DNA from: Mesorhizobium qingshengii
Lineage (GTDB): Bacteria > Pseudomonadota > Alphaproteobacteria > Rhizobiales > Rhizobiaceae
Direction of reading: 5' to 3'
Assembly: GCF_027563465.1 (NCBI RefSeq)
Contig: NZ_JAPFQA010000002.1
Span: forward strand, 835,399-899,398
DNA length: 64,000 nucleotides
Shown here: one piece after another, positions 9,768-18,384 of the stretch
Numbering within the stretch: the stretch's first letter is position 1
Layout: every line of letters begins with the position of its first letter
The notes under the pieces: model-generated
The model's database searches: none
The model's input: the letters and a program-made list of their open reading frames with translations, nothing else
Told to the model about the DNA's origin: nothing
Position numbers and translations under genes: made by a program

Positions 9768-10076
9768 ATGGCATTTGTCCGTATTGGCCAATTCAAGGCT
9801 TTGCCGGATACGACGGAGCAATTGCGGGCGATCTACGAGGGCGAGGCGATCCCCGCCATCCGCGCCGCGAACGGCAACATCAGCGCCGTGCTGCTGCAAC
9901 AGCATCAGCAGCGCGACATATTCATGGCAATCACCGTCTGGAGCACCGTCGAGGACGCGGAGCGTTATGACCGCAGCGGCCAGGCGGCGGCGATGGTCGA
10001 CAAGATCCGCTTCGCCTTCGCCGGCCCGCCATCGCTCAGCACCTATGACGCCTTCGGTATTTCGCAACAGGCTTGA
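9768..10076 (+). CDS. Small ABM-like (antibiotic biosynthesis monooxygenase fold) protein
   Basis: A 102-residue soluble protein that looks like a single dimeric alpha/beta-barrel (ABM/ferredoxin-like) domain. It opens with the beta strand FVRIGQFKA, continues through a helix with regularly spaced acidic residues, and contains the FMAITVWSTVEDAERYDRSG segment typical of these folds (strand, then a helix starting near a conserved Trp). Members include quinol monooxygenases and many proteins without known activity; no catalytic residue can be assigned here. ATG 9768 has a strong GGAGGAG site, which is itself buried in a hairpin. The gene stands alone on the plus strand between purH and the heparinase-like gene, both on the minus strand. 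Confidence 0.65.
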   Translation: MAFVRIGQFKALPDTTEQLRAIYEGEAIPAIRAANGNISAVLLQQHQQRDIFMAITVWSTVEDAERYDRSGQAAAMVDKIRFAFAGPPSLSTYDAFGISQQA

Positions 10077-10103
10077 GCGCGCCGACTGTGCTGGCGCGTC
10101 AGC

Positions 10104-11828
10104 TCAGTTGTTTTCCGGGTAGCCGGCGACGCTGGTGCGCGTCAGCTGCCAATGGACCTCGGCAACGTCCGATGCCTTGAAGGCGAGCACGATCTGCCGG
10201 CTGCGGCGCGGGCCGCCAAGACCGGCGAAATAGATCGATTCCTCGACCTCCGGCACCACTTCGGTGGAGGTGAACACCCAGGTGTCGGCCTGATCTGCGG
10301 CCAGGACCAGGCGATCGTGCTCGTCCTGCAGCAGGTCGATGTCGGGGTGGACGTGGAAGCGGACGGTGATGAAATCGCGGCCGTTGTTGCGGATCGCGGC
10401 ATTGCCCGGCCTCAGGAACCGGTCCCTGCCGGCCAGCACGTTGCCATTCGTCGACAGTTTCAGCTCGCGCTCATGCAGGAAGCCGAAGCGGGCGACATAG
10501 CCATCGTGGCGGGCGATGAAACCCTGAACGCCCTTCTGGTCGGTGCGCTTGCACGGGACGTGCTGCGGGCCGCCGATCAACGGCGAGCCGAGCAGGTCGT
10601 TGACGCGCAGCGAATGGCTGAAGCGTGCCGACGACGTGTCGTTGATGGTGGCGGTCGAGTGGGCGGCCGTGGCGCGGGCCAGCGGCCGGAACTCGGCGGC
10701 GCCATAGGTGTCGATGCCGGCATTGACGATGTAGTGCTGGCGGCCGGACGACAGTTCGAAGGCGAGGCATCCGGCGTGCGCGGCGTTGGAAACGTCGACC
10801 GGCGGTGGCAGGCCGGTGTCGGCGATGACGGTGACGCCTCCCATCGACAGGCGCTCATAGCCCGAATGCGGCGCATGCAGGAGCGGTGCGCCGGCGGTGT
10901 CGTCGTGGCGCAGGATGGTGGCGATGCGGTCATGGATGGTGGCGCCCATGCCGTTGAAGCGGGCGAGGCTGCCGTCCTGGTGGCGGAAGAAGCGCAGCGC
11001 CGGCAGCATGCGGTCGATGGCGCCGATCAGCGCCTGCGGCGGCGTTTCCGCCTGGTTGGCATAGGTCTGGCGAAGGGGCAAAAGGTCGGCGAGGATTTCC
11101 AGCACCGCCATCGGATTGCGCGAGATGTGTCCGCCGTCGGCGAGGATCTGGCGGTCGAGTTCCTCGGCGAGGTTGCGGGTCGCGCCGCGCAGCGCCGATG
11201 CGGGTGCCGGCAAGGAAAGGGCGGCGAAGGCCAGCGCGATGCGGGCGCGCAGCCGGTCCTTGCCGTCGGGCATCTCGCGCGCCATCGACTTGAGGTAGCG
11301 GATCTGCATGGCGAGCGATTTCAGGAAGGCGCGGTAGAAGGGGAACTCGGCGCCCTGCAACACGACAGAGGAATGCTGCAGCCAGGCGATGATGCGCTTG
11401 GCTGTCGTGCCGGGCTCCCAGGCAATGCCGGAAATATGGCTGCCATGCATGGCGATCCAGTCCGCGACCAGCGCGCGGGCGTTGGCGGCGGCAAGGTCGG
11501 TGCTGGCGGCACGCATGTGGCGCAGCCAGCGAAAGCCGTGCAGCGTCTTTTGCCAGCCGCGATTGGGTACGTTGATCTGGAAAGGCGACTTGCCGCCGGT
11601 CTCGACCAGGTGCCCCGACAAGGGGTAGCGGCCGTAGTAAATCTCAAGCGCGATCTGCGGGTCGGCGAGGCGCAGGTCCGGCGGCGCGATCAGCACACGT
11701 TCCGGCGTGCGGCCGGAATAGCGCCAGCGATAGACCGGCCCGGCACGCAGGCGCCGGCGCGTTTTGCGCCAGAACTCCTTCGCGACAAGCGTCCAAAGAC
11801 GCGCCGTGCTGCTGGCAGCCAGTGCCAA
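10104..11828 (-). CDS. Heparinase II/III-like family protein
   Basis: A 574-residue protein of the heparinase II/III-like family. An alpha-helical toroid occupies the N-terminal half (conserved GGKSPFQIN and WLQHSSVVLQGAEF segments). A beta-sandwich with the C-terminal heparinase signature follows (HAPHSGYERLSMGG; RPLARATAAHSTATIND, where His-Ser-Thr precede a conserved Asp). Such genes are common next to rsmB and purH in rhizobia and may act on a cell-surface or capsular polysaccharide; no substrate is known. The best start is a TTG at 11828, because AGGAGG stands 4-5 nt before it and no ATG fits the conserved N-terminus. No signal peptide is evident. Three bases of its likely leader are shared with nothing else; an AraC gene lies upstream. 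Confidence 0.8.
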   Translation of the reverse strand: MALAASSTARLWTLVAKEFWRKTRRRLRAGPVYRWRYSGRTPERVLIAPPDLRLADPQIALEIYYGRYPLSGHLVETGGKSPFQINVPNRGWQKTLHGFRWLRHMRAASTDLAAANARALVADWIAMHGSHISGIAWEPGTTAKRIIAWLQHSSVVLQGAEFPFYRAFLKSLAMQIRYLKSMAREMPDGKDRLRARIALAFAALSLPAPASALRGATRNLAEELDRQILADGGHISRNPMAVLEILADLLPLRQTYANQAETPPQALIGAIDRMLPALRFFRHQDGSLARFNGMGATIHDRIATILRHDDTAGAPLLHAPHSGYERLSMGGVTVIADTGLPPPVDVSNAAHAGCLAFELSSGRQHYIVNAGIDTYGAAEFRPLARATAAHSTATINDTSSARFSHSLRVNDLLGSPLIGGPQHVPCKRTDQKGVQGFIARHDGYVARFGFLHERELKLSTNGNVLAGRDRFLRPGNAAIRNNGRDFITVRFHVHPDIDLLQDEHDRLVLAADQADTWVFTSTEVVPEVEESIYFAGLGGPRRSRQIVLAFKASDVAEVHWQLTRTSVAGYPENN

Positions 11829-11990
11829 AACCCCTCCTGATCGTCCTCTACCCCAAGCTCAAGCTTATATGATTCAAGAACTTATGCGAAGGCGGATTCC
11901 ACCAAAGCGAGGGGGTTCACTCCGAGGCGGCATCATCGACCCCAAGAAAGTCAAGCCTTTCCGGGATCATATCGATGGTCGCGTCGCTGT

Positions 11991-12848
11991 TCATTTCCTC
12001 GTGTGGCGGTGTCGAAACTCGCTGGGCGAGCACGTCTCACGATCCCGAAAGAGCCGGGAAAAATAGAAGGCATCGTGTATGCCAACCGCCATGGCCACCG
12101 CCTCGACGGGTGAATCGGTGGTCACCAGCAATTGCTTGGCGAGGTCGAGCCGGATACGCAATTGGAATGCCTTGGGCGATAGCCCGGTGTGCAGTGCGAA
12201 CTTGCGGCGCAGGGTCGCCGGCGACATTTCGAATTTCGCGGCGAACGCCTTGAGGTCAAGCGGTTCGACCGCGCGATTGCGCAGGTCCTCGACGGCGCGC
12301 TGGAAATCGGGACGGCTTTCGCTGTTGCCCCAGCCAATCGCTTGCCGGGCGGCCCGCACGACCAATCGATGCACGGTGGCGGCGGCCTCCGCCTGACTTA
12401 GCGCGGTATCCAGGGACAGCTCGGCATACAGCCGATCGAACAGCCGCTGCATGTCGCCGAGATCGGACAGACGAACGACCGGCGCCTGTTCAACGATCAG
12501 ACGCATGCGCGTGAAATCGCGCGTCAAGGCACCTTCGAAGAGCGCCCAGCGCTCGGTCCATCCCGACTCGTCCGGCCCATAGGAATGCGCCTTGCCGGGG
12601 AACAGCCAGAACAGGCTGGGCGCCGCGATTGCCTGCTTGCCCGCGGCCCCGGTTTCCAGCCAGCCCTTGCCTTGCTCCACCAGCACCACGGCAAAATCCG
12701 GCAGCCTTCGCCCGACAATGGCTTGCTCGACACGATGGCGGCCGACACCCGTCACCGACAGGCCGCCCATCGCGGCCGAGGGCGATCGGTACAATGCCAA
12801 TTGGCGGTCAGGCATGAGCGAAAAGTCCAGGTTGAATCTTCTGTTCAT
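11991..12848 (-). CDS. AraC-family transcriptional regulator
   Basis: A 285-residue regulator with an N-terminal ligand-sensing cupin-like part (FAVVLVEQGKGWLETGAAGK; SLFWLFPGKAHSYGP). The C-terminal AraC double helix-turn-helix follows at about residues 185-285 (LDLKAFAAKFEMSPATLRR, then FQLRIRLDLAKQLLVTTD and AVGIHDAFYFSRLFR). The fold is typical and complete. ATG 12848 was preferred to a TTG 18 nt upstream. It is divergent from the phytanoyl-CoA-dioxygenase-like gene, with 60 bp between the starts containing two palindromes. It very likely controls that gene and perhaps itself. The inducing molecule is unknown. The pair interrupts an otherwise conserved-looking rsmB/heparinase/purH neighbourhood. 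Confidence 0.88.
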   Translation of the reverse strand: MNRRFNLDFSLMPDRQLALYRSPSAAMGGLSVTGVGRHRVEQAIVGRRLPDFAVVLVEQGKGWLETGAAGKQAIAAPSLFWLFPGKAHSYGPDESGWTERWALFEGALTRDFTRMRLIVEQAPVVRLSDLGDMQRLFDRLYAELSLDTALSQAEAAATVHRLVVRAARQAIGWGNSESRPDFQRAVEDLRNRAVEPLDLKAFAAKFEMSPATLRRKFALHTGLSPKAFQLRIRLDLAKQLLVTTDSPVEAVAMAVGIHDAFYFSRLFRDRETCSPSEFRHRHTRK

Positions 12849-12862
12849 GGGCACTGGCCACC

Positions 12863-12889
12863 ACAATAGGGCATTGTCAGCCTAGGCTG
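12863..12889. promoter_or_regulatory. Paired palindromes between araC-type and phyH-type genes
   Basis: Two inverted repeats lie 0 nt apart in the 60-bp divergent gap: ACAAT-AGGGC-ATTGT (12863-12877) and the perfect 12-mer CAGCCTAGGCTG (12878-12889). They are candidate operator sites for the divergent AraC regulator or a second factor. AraC proteins usually bind direct repeats, so this is only suggestive. Confidence 0.4.
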
Positions 12890-12908
12890 GAAGCCATGGG
12901 TGATTGAA

Positions 12909-13841
12909 ATGTCGATATCGCGGGCAAAATCAACATTGCAGGACGTTCCTCCAGTCGCCCTTGCGGCCAACGGCAAAGTGCTGTCGACGGCGACGAACCG
13001 GTTGGGGTATCTCACCCCGACCGATCCGTCCGCCGGCATCGAGACCATTCGCCACCTCTACGGGATGCAAGGCTATGTCTGGCTCAAAGGCCTGTTGCCA
13101 CGCAGCAAGGTGATCGATTTTCGCGGCTGGGTATTTTCGCATCTGGCGGATACGGGTTTGGTCAGGCCTGGGCTCGATCCTGCGCTCGGCATGGCGGCGG
13201 CCGGCGCATTCGACCGGAAATTGGCCGATCGCCGCATCATGTCGCTGGTCCGGTCAGCCGCTTATGAAGGCTTTTGCGCGCAACCGCTCTTGACCCGTTT
13301 CATGGACGAATTCCTGGGCGGGCTGTCCTACCTGCACAAGCGAAAGATCATGCGTTTCACCCAGCCGGGATCGCCTGTCGCGACGCCGGCGCATTATGAT
13401 CTTGTCTATCTGCGCGGCGGCACCAGCCGTGTCGTTACGGCCTGGATACCCCTGGGCGACATTTCAGTTGATATGGGCGGCCTGGTCTATCTCGAGGGGT
13501 CGCATGCGATCGGCGTCGGCATGGAAGCCCGGTTCAACGAGAACAATGCCGGCCTGGATGCTCAGGAACGGATCAGCGCCTACAACCGCAACATGACCGA
13601 GGGCGGCTGGGTGTCGAAAGATCTGCCCGAAATGGCCGAGCGGTTTGATACGCGCTGGCTGATCGCGGATTTCGAGGCGGGCGACGTCGTGCTTCACTCG
13701 CCCTACATGATCCATGCCTCGACGACCAACCAGAGCCCAGACGGGCGAATCCGGCTGTCCACGGACATCCGTTTTCAAAACGTCGATGATGAAATCGACG
13801 CGCGGTGGGCGAACCACTGGAGTCTGGACGACATGCTCTAG
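12909..13841 (+). CDS. Phytanoyl-CoA dioxygenase (PhyH) family protein
   Basis: A 310-residue Fe(II)/2-oxoglutarate-dependent oxygenase-like protein. The facial triad is visible as His162-x-Asp164 (AHYDLVYLRGG) and the distal His269 (SPYMIHAS). The 2-oxoglutarate-binding arginine is probably Arg282 or Arg288 in RLSTDIRF. The segment GLVYLEGSH is typical of the family. Substrates of bacterial members range from small metabolites to phosphonates and cannot be predicted here. ATG 12909 was chosen, with an upstream in-frame GTG at 12900 possible; no strong ribosome-binding site is present. The stop codon TAG lies in the first 7 bp of a repeat element, so the native C-terminus may have been altered by insertion. 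It is divergent from an AraC regulator that probably controls it. Confidence 0.82.
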   Translation: MSISRAKSTLQDVPPVALAANGKVLSTATNRLGYLTPTDPSAGIETIRHLYGMQGYVWLKGLLPRSKVIDFRGWVFSHLADTGLVRPGLDPALGMAAAGAFDRKLADRRIMSLVRSAAYEGFCAQPLLTRFMDEFLGGLSYLHKRKIMRFTQPGSPVATPAHYDLVYLRGGTSRVVTAWIPLGDISVDMGGLVYLEGSHAIGVGMEARFNENNAGLDAQERISAYNRNMTEGGWVSKDLPEMAERFDTRWLIADFEAGDVVLHSPYMIHASTTNQSPDGRIRLSTDIRFQNVDDEIDARWANHWSLDDML

Positions 13842-13943
13842 ATCAGTTCACCGTTTCACGGAAACGGCAAACCGCTCTAACTCTTTGTTTTGACGCAATT
13901 CCGGACGGAAAACCGTTTCACACTTTTCCTGGAATTGCTCTAG
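13835..13943. repeat. 109-bp interspersed repeat bounded by GCTCTAG
   Basis: The segment starts and ends with GCTCTAG (13835-13841 and 13937-13943). It contains internal inverted sequence such as CCGTTTCACGGAAACGG (13851-13867) and the stretch TTTTGACGCAATTCCGGACG. I recall this sequence as an abundant intergenic repeat in Mesorhizobium. The CTAG ends supply the TAG stops of both flanking convergent genes, phyH-like and rsmB. Copy number was not testable here. Confidence 0.75.
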
Positions 13944-15328
13944 GATGTTCGACGCATGCGGGCGGCGAAGAAGCCATCTAGCCCCGAGCGTTCCGGCGCG
14001 CCGAGGTCGAGATCGGCGGGCGTCGTGCGCAGCGTGCCTTGCGGCGTCAGGAACGGGTCGATCCCGGCAATCTCGCCTTGCCGCAGCGGATCGTCGACGA
14101 CCGCCGCCGTCGCCTTGAGGAAGGCGCGATGCAGGTCTTCGCCCTCGAGCGGGTCGAGCGAACAGTTGGAAAAGACGATCCTGCCGCCGGGCCTGACGAG
14201 GGTGACGGCGCGGGCGAGCAGCCTGCGTTGCAGGTCCGCGAGCTTTTCGACATCGGCCGCCGTCTTGGTCCATGGCACGTCGGGATGCCGCCGCACCGTG
14301 CCGGTCGACGAGCAGGGAGCGTCGAGGAGAACGGCGTCGAACAGCTCTTCCGGCTGGTATTTGAGCAGATCGGCCTGGACGATGTCGGCGGACAGGCCGA
14401 GGCGGTCGAGATTCTGCGCCAACCGGGCCAGCCGGTTCTTCGAAGTGTCGACCGCGGTGACCTTGGCGCCCGCGAGAATCAATTGCGCGGTCTTGCCGCC
14501 GGGGGCGGCGCAGAGATCGGCGACGCGCAGGCCCCTGACATCGCCGAACAGCCTTGCCGGAAGGCTGGCCGCCGCATCCTGAACCCACCAGGCACCTTCG
14601 GCAAAGCCCGGCAATTCGGTGACGGGACCAGCAAGCTTCTCCACTCGCACCGTACCGGTCGGCAGGACGATGCCGCCGAGCTGTTCGGCCCAGAGTTGGG
14701 GATCGGCCTTGACCGAGAAGTCGACAGGCGCCTCGTGCCGGTGCGCGGCGAGAATCTGCCTCGCCTTCTCCATGCCGTAGGCGGCCTTCAGCCGGTCGGA
14801 AAACCATTTCGGGGCTTCGTCGGTGGCGGCAAGCGCGGCCGGCAGCTCGGTTTCCTTGGCGCGGGCCAGCGTGCGCAGCACGCCGTTGACCAGGCCGGAG
14901 AAGCGCACGGTGCGCGGATCGGACTTGGCGTGGGTCACGGCCAGGTCGACGGCGGCGCTGTCGGGAATGTCGAGGAACAGGATCTGCGCCGCCGCGACAT
15001 GCAATATGTGCGACAGGGCGGTGGCGTTGGGCGGCAGCGGCTTTTCCAGGCGCCGCGCCAGCAGCCCCGTGATGGTCATGCGATAGCGCAGCGCGGTGAC
15101 CAGGATGGCGCGGACCAGGCCACGGTCGCGCATGTCGAGCGCCTTGTATTGCGGATGGCCGTTTTCGTGATCGGTCAGCCCGTCAAGCGGCGTCCTGGCA
15201 TCGATGACGGCGGCAAGCAGGCGCGCCGCCGCCTTGCGGGCGGCGAGGCCGGCGACGAATTCGCCACCTCCATTGTGTTCCTGATCGCCTGAAACCGTGC
15301 GCCGAGGTGCCCTGTCCGCCACGTTCAC
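13940..15328 (-). CDS. rsmB: 16S rRNA (cytosine-967 C5) methyltransferase
   Basis: Methylates C5 of cytosine 967 of 16S rRNA using SAM. The 462-residue protein has the N-terminal NusB-like RNA-binding domain (about 25-160: [29 protein letters not shown]). The catalytic domain follows, with motif I ([15 protein letters not shown]), the motif IV Pro-Cys ([19 protein letters not shown]) and the motif VI catalytic Cys ([13 protein letters not shown]). The chosen start is GTG 15328, whose GTGA overlaps the htpX stop by 4 nt, indicating translational coupling; AAGGG lies upstream. A longer open frame reaches 15427 but lies inside htpX. The stop TAG is provided by the repeat element at 13835-13943. 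Confidence 0.92.
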   Translation of the reverse strand: MNVADRAPRRTVSGDQEHNGGGEFVAGLAARKAAARLLAAVIDARTPLDGLTDHENGHPQYKALDMRDRGLVRAILVTALRYRMTITGLLARRLEKPLPPNATALSHILHVAAAQILFLDIPDSAAVDLAVTHAKSDPRTVRFSGLVNGVLRTLARAKETELPAALAATDEAPKWFSDRLKAAYGMEKARQILAAHRHEAPVDFSVKADPQLWAEQLGGIVLPTGTVRVEKLAGPVTELPGFAEGAWWVQDAAASLPARLFGDVRGLRVADLCAAPGGKTAQLILAGAKVTAVDTSKNRLARLAQNLDRLGLSADIVQADLLKYQPEELFDAVLLDAPCSSTGTVRRHPDVPWTKTAADVEKLADLQRRLLARAVTLVRPGGRIVFSNCSLDPLEGEDLHRAFLKATAAVVDDPLRQGEIAGIDPFLTPQGTLRTTPADLDLGAPERSGLDGFFAARMRRTS

Positions 15329-16347
15329 GACCACCGGCCCTTGGGCCCGGTCGGGTTCCGGCCCCACGGGTTGGGTTTCGGCTTGGCCGGGTCCGCCGGC
15401 TGTTCCGGCCGCGCGGCCTGGTCCCACGGGCCTGAAGGCCGCTGTTCGTCCGCCTGCCGTGGCGTCGGGGCCTGGCGCGGGGCGGCCTGGGCGTCGCCGC
15501 CGGCCATCTGCCGCGCCATCGCCTGAAGGGCGGCGATGCGGTTCTCGGTGCTCGGGTGGGTGGAGAACAGACTGTCCATGCGCTCGCCGGAGAGAGGATT
15601 GATGATGAAGAGGTGGGCCATTGCCGGGTTGCGCTCGGCATCGGGGTTGGGAATGCGTTCAGCGCCACGGGCGATCTTGTCAAGCGCGGACGCCAGCCAG
15701 AGCGGGTGTCCACAGATTTCGGCGCCGCGCCGGTCGGCTTCGTATTCGCGGGTACGGCTGACCGCCATCTGCACGACCATGGCGGCAAAGGGCGCCACGA
15801 TCATCGCCGCCAACACGCCGACAAAGCCGAACGGGTTGTTGTTGTCGCGATTGCCGCCGAGGAAGAAGGCGAAATTGCCGAGCATCGAGATGGCACCGGC
15901 AAAGGTCGCCACGATCGTCATGGTCAGCGTGTCTCGGTGCTGGACGTGTGCGAGTTCATGCGCCATCACCGCGGCGACTTCCTCATGCGTCAGTGCCTGC
16001 AAAAGGCCGGTGGAGGCCGCGACCGCCGCATTCTGTGGGTTGCGTCCGGTGGCGAAAGCGTTCGGCTGCGCATTGTCGATCAGATAGGTCTTCGGCATCG
16101 GCAGACCGGCACGCTCGGCGAGGCCCTGGACGATCGCGTGGTATTCGGGCGCGTTTCTTTCGTCGACCTCGACAGCGCGGTTCATCGACAGCACCATCTT
16201 GTCGGCGTTCCAGTAGCTGAACAGATTGGTGCCGGCGGCGATCACCAGGGCGATCATCATGCCGCCCGATCCGCCGATCAGGAAACCGACACCCATGAAC
16301 AGCGCGGTCATCGCGGCAAGAAGCATGGCGGTGCGAAGTGTGTTCAT
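15325..16347 (-). CDS. htpX: Zinc metalloprotease HtpX
   Basis: Membrane-bound M48 endopeptidase that degrades misfolded membrane proteins together with FtsH. The protein has 340 residues. N-terminal transmembrane segments lie at about 5-45. The zinc motif HELAH has His130, Glu131 and His134, and the third ligand is a Glu in [12 protein letters not shown] (Glu201/203). Two more hydrophobic segments lie at about 143-195, and a Pro/Gln-rich cytoplasmic tail of about 50 residues ends the protein. Its stop overlaps the rsmB start by 4 nt, so htpX and rsmB form an operon. The start at ATG 16347 is well placed, 105 bp from the divergent SdhAF4 gene. Confidence 0.95.
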   Translation of the reverse strand: MNTLRTAMLLAAMTALFMGVGFLIGGSGGMMIALVIAAGTNLFSYWNADKMVLSMNRAVEVDERNAPEYHAIVQGLAERAGLPMPKTYLIDNAQPNAFATGRNPQNAAVAASTGLLQALTHEEVAAVMAHELAHVQHRDTLTMTIVATFAGAISMLGNFAFFLGGNRDNNNPFGFVGVLAAMIVAPFAAMVVQMAVSRTREYEADRRGAEICGHPLWLASALDKIARGAERIPNPDAERNPAMAHLFIINPLSGERMDSLFSTHPSTENRIAALQAMARQMAGGDAQAAPRQAPTPRQADEQRPSGPWDQAARPEQPADPAKPKPNPWGRNPTGPKGRWS

Positions 16348-16452
16348 CGTCTGCTCCTATCCAGAGGGCGGCAAAAAGGGGTCGATCGGTGCGGGTTCAT
16401 CGCTATATGATGGGAAACGCCAGGTCCCGTTTCAATCCGCCGGAAATATCGC

Positions 16453-16674
16453 ATGAACGACGAAACCAGTAAAACGCCTGCCGGCCAAGGTGGCGACGCG
16501 CCGCAAAAAATGCTGACGCCGGCCGCGCGCCGCGCGCTGGCCGAGGCCGAGGCACGGCGGCAAGACTATCGCCAGAAGGAAGCCGCGATGCCGAAGGAAA
16601 TCGGCGGCCGTGGCGGCAAGGAACCCGGCCGCTACGGCGACTGGGAGGTCAAGGGATTGACCAGCGATTTCTAG
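16453..16674 (+). CDS. SdhAF4-like protein (DUF1674), succinate dehydrogenase assembly
   Basis: A 73-residue protein whose C-terminus GRGGKEPGRYGDWEVKGLTSDF-type pattern (Gly-Gly, then EPGRYGDWE, then SDF at the end) is the hallmark of the SdhAF4/DUF1674 family. In eukaryotes SdhAF4 binds the flavinylated SdhA subunit and protects it until complex II assembles; bacterial members are assumed to act similarly. The N-terminal half is charged and Ala-rich, probably disordered. The start ATG has only a weak GGAA site. It is a single gene, divergent from htpX and convergent with the HAD phosphatase (8 bp gap). Confidence 0.88.
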   Translation: MNDETSKTPAGQGGDAPQKMLTPAARRALAEAEARRQDYRQKEAAMPKEIGGRGGKEPGRYGDWEVKGLTSDF

Positions 16675-16682
16675 CGCCTGGT

Positions 16683-17348
16683 CTAGGCGGCGCTGCGCTG
16701 CGGCTCCAGCGCGATCCAGCCACGCTCGTCGATGGTGATGCCGATCATGTCGTAACCAGCGATCGCTGCATGTTGCGTGGACTGCGGATGCTGGTGCGTG
16801 GCGTTGATCACCATAACCGCGGCCTCCGCCGCCTCTGCAGCCGCTATGCCGGCTGGAGCATCCTCGAATACGAGGCAATCACGTGCATCGAAGCCGAGCC
16901 GGTTCGCGCCGAGCCGGAAGCAATCGGGCGCCGGCTTGCCACGGGAAACATCTTCCGCCGCGACGAGGACGGAAGGGACGGGAATGCCGGCAGCCACCAT
17001 GCGCAACAGCGCCAGCTCGCGTGGCGCTGAAGTCACGATCGCCCAGCGCTCAGGCGGCAGCGAATTGAGAAACGCCGCGGCGCCGGCGATCTGCACAATG
17101 CCATCCAGATCGGCGGCTTCGGCCTTCAGCAGCAGATCGGCTTCATATGCCGGATCGACTCCCGGGAGGGCCAGGCCGGCAATCGTCTCGATCGCCCGCA
17201 CGCCATGGATCGTCGGCAGGAAGGCGGCAACGTCCAGGCCCTGCCGCCGCGCCCAATCGCTCCACACCCGTTCCGCCGATGCGATGGAATTGATGAGCGT
17301 GCCGTCCATGTCGAAGAGGAAGGCGGCGAATTTTCTGCCTGCGAACAT
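16683..17348 (-). CDS. HAD-superfamily sugar-phosphatase-like hydrolase
   Basis: A 221-residue cytoplasmic haloacid-dehalogenase-type phosphatase. Motif I is FLFDMDGTL with nucleophile Asp13 and acid/base Asp15. Motif II is IVTSA, motif III the Lys of RGKPAPDCF and motif IV the acidic EDAPAGI. A four-helix cap between motifs I and II resembles subclass I members acting on sugar phosphates (YfbT/GPP1-like). The exact substrate is unknown. ATG 17348 was chosen because the upstream part of the open frame lacks family similarity. It is divergent from the transglutaminase-like gene and convergent with the SdhAF4 gene. Confidence 0.85.
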   Translation of the reverse strand: MFAGRKFAAFLFDMDGTLINSIASAERVWSDWARRQGLDVAAFLPTIHGVRAIETIAGLALPGVDPAYEADLLLKAEAADLDGIVQIAGAAAFLNSLPPERWAIVTSAPRELALLRMVAAGIPVPSVLVAAEDVSRGKPAPDCFRLGANRLGFDARDCLVFEDAPAGIAAAEAAEAAVMVINATHQHPQSTQHAAIAGYDMIGITIDERGWIALEPQRSAA

Positions 17349-17514
17349 GGTTTTCCTTGAATCGGGGGGCGTGTCGAGGGAAGGCCCAACCGTAACGTCA
17401 AGGCGCCGGCATGGGAAGGCGCGGACTGGACTTTTCAATCGACCCGGGGAACCACGGCATCCCTCCCGCGTTTGAGCAAAACTGTTTTCCACGACGATCG
17501 AAGGGGACCCCGCG

Positions 17515-18384
17515 ATGCTGATCCGGCTCGGCTACGAAATCGCCATCGAATGCGCCGAGGCTACCCCGGTGATTTCCCTGCTCGAGATCCACAAGGACAG
17601 GCAGGCCGACATCAAGCGGCAGACGCGCGTGCTGACATCGCCTTCGGTGCCGACCAGGCTCTACCATGACCTGCACGGCAATGGCTGCCGCCGCTTCACG
17701 GCGCCCGCCGGCGGCTTTCGCATCCTCTACGATGCGGTAATCGAGGACAGCGGCGAGACGGACGAGGTCAATACGCTGGCCAGGGAAGTGCCGGTGGCGG
17801 AACTGCCCGACGAGGTGCTCGGTTATCTCCTGGGCAGCCGCTATTGCGAGACCGATCATCTCAGCAATCTCGCCTGGCAACTGTTCGGCCATCTGCCGCC
17901 CGGCTGGGCACGGGTGCAGGCGATCGTCGACTATGTCCACAACCGCCTGTCCTTCGGCTATGGCTATGCCCGCTCGACCCGCACGGCCGCACAGGCGCAT
18001 GAGGAGCGGGTCGGGGTCTGCCGTGACTTCGCTCATCTGGCGATCACGCTGTGCCGCTGCATGAACATTCCGGCTCGCTATGTGAACGGCTATCTCGGCG
18101 ACATCGGCGTGCCGGTCGATCCGGCGCCGATGGATTTCTCGGCCTGGCTGGAAGTGTTCCTCGACGGCAAGTGGTACACGTTCGATGCCCGCCACAACAC
18201 GCCGAGGATCGGCCGCGTCGTCATCGCGCGCGGCCGCGATGCCACCGACGTGCCGCTGCTGCACAGCTTTGGCCAACACCGGCTCAACCTCTTCAAGGTG
18301 TGGACCTACGAACAGGACGGCAATCTGTTCAATCCGCCCTATCACGGCGTCGACAGGACCGTCAGCGCGCGGATGCTGGCCTAG
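17515..18384 (+). CDS. Transglutaminase-like protein lacking the canonical His
   Basis: A 289-residue protein with an N-terminal beta-rich domain (residues 1-100) and a transglutaminase/protease-like core (about 130-235). The nucleophile Cys169 lies in GVCRDFAH and the acidic member Asp224 in WYTFDARHN. The usual HAW histidine is replaced: the sequence reads DFSAWLEVF with Ser209 where His is expected. His227 in ARHN could serve instead. This variant is, as I recall, common in a rhizobial subfamily, so it may be an active non-canonical or a non-catalytic form. It probably acts in the cytoplasm, since no signal peptide is visible. The ATG is preceded by AAGGGGA. Monocistronic. Confidence 0.8.
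   Translation: MLIRLGYEIAIECAEATPVISLLEIHKDRQADIKRQTRVLTSPSVPTRLYHDLHGNGCRRFTAPAGGFRILYDAVIEDSGETDEVNTLAREVPVAELPDEVLGYLLGSRYCETDHLSNLAWQLFGHLPPGWARVQAIVDYVHNRLSFGYGYARSTRTAAQAHEERVGVCRDFAHLAITLCRCMNIPARYVNGYLGDIGVPVDPAPMDFSAWLEVFLDGKWYTFDARHNTPRIGRVVIARGRDATDVPLLHSFGQHRLNLFKVWTYEQDGNLFNPPYHGVDRTVSARMLA

Noticed and set aside
13940..15427. Longer rsmB start at 15427
   Set aside because: It lies within htpX; the GTGA overlap at 15325-15328 gives a coupled start and a normal length.
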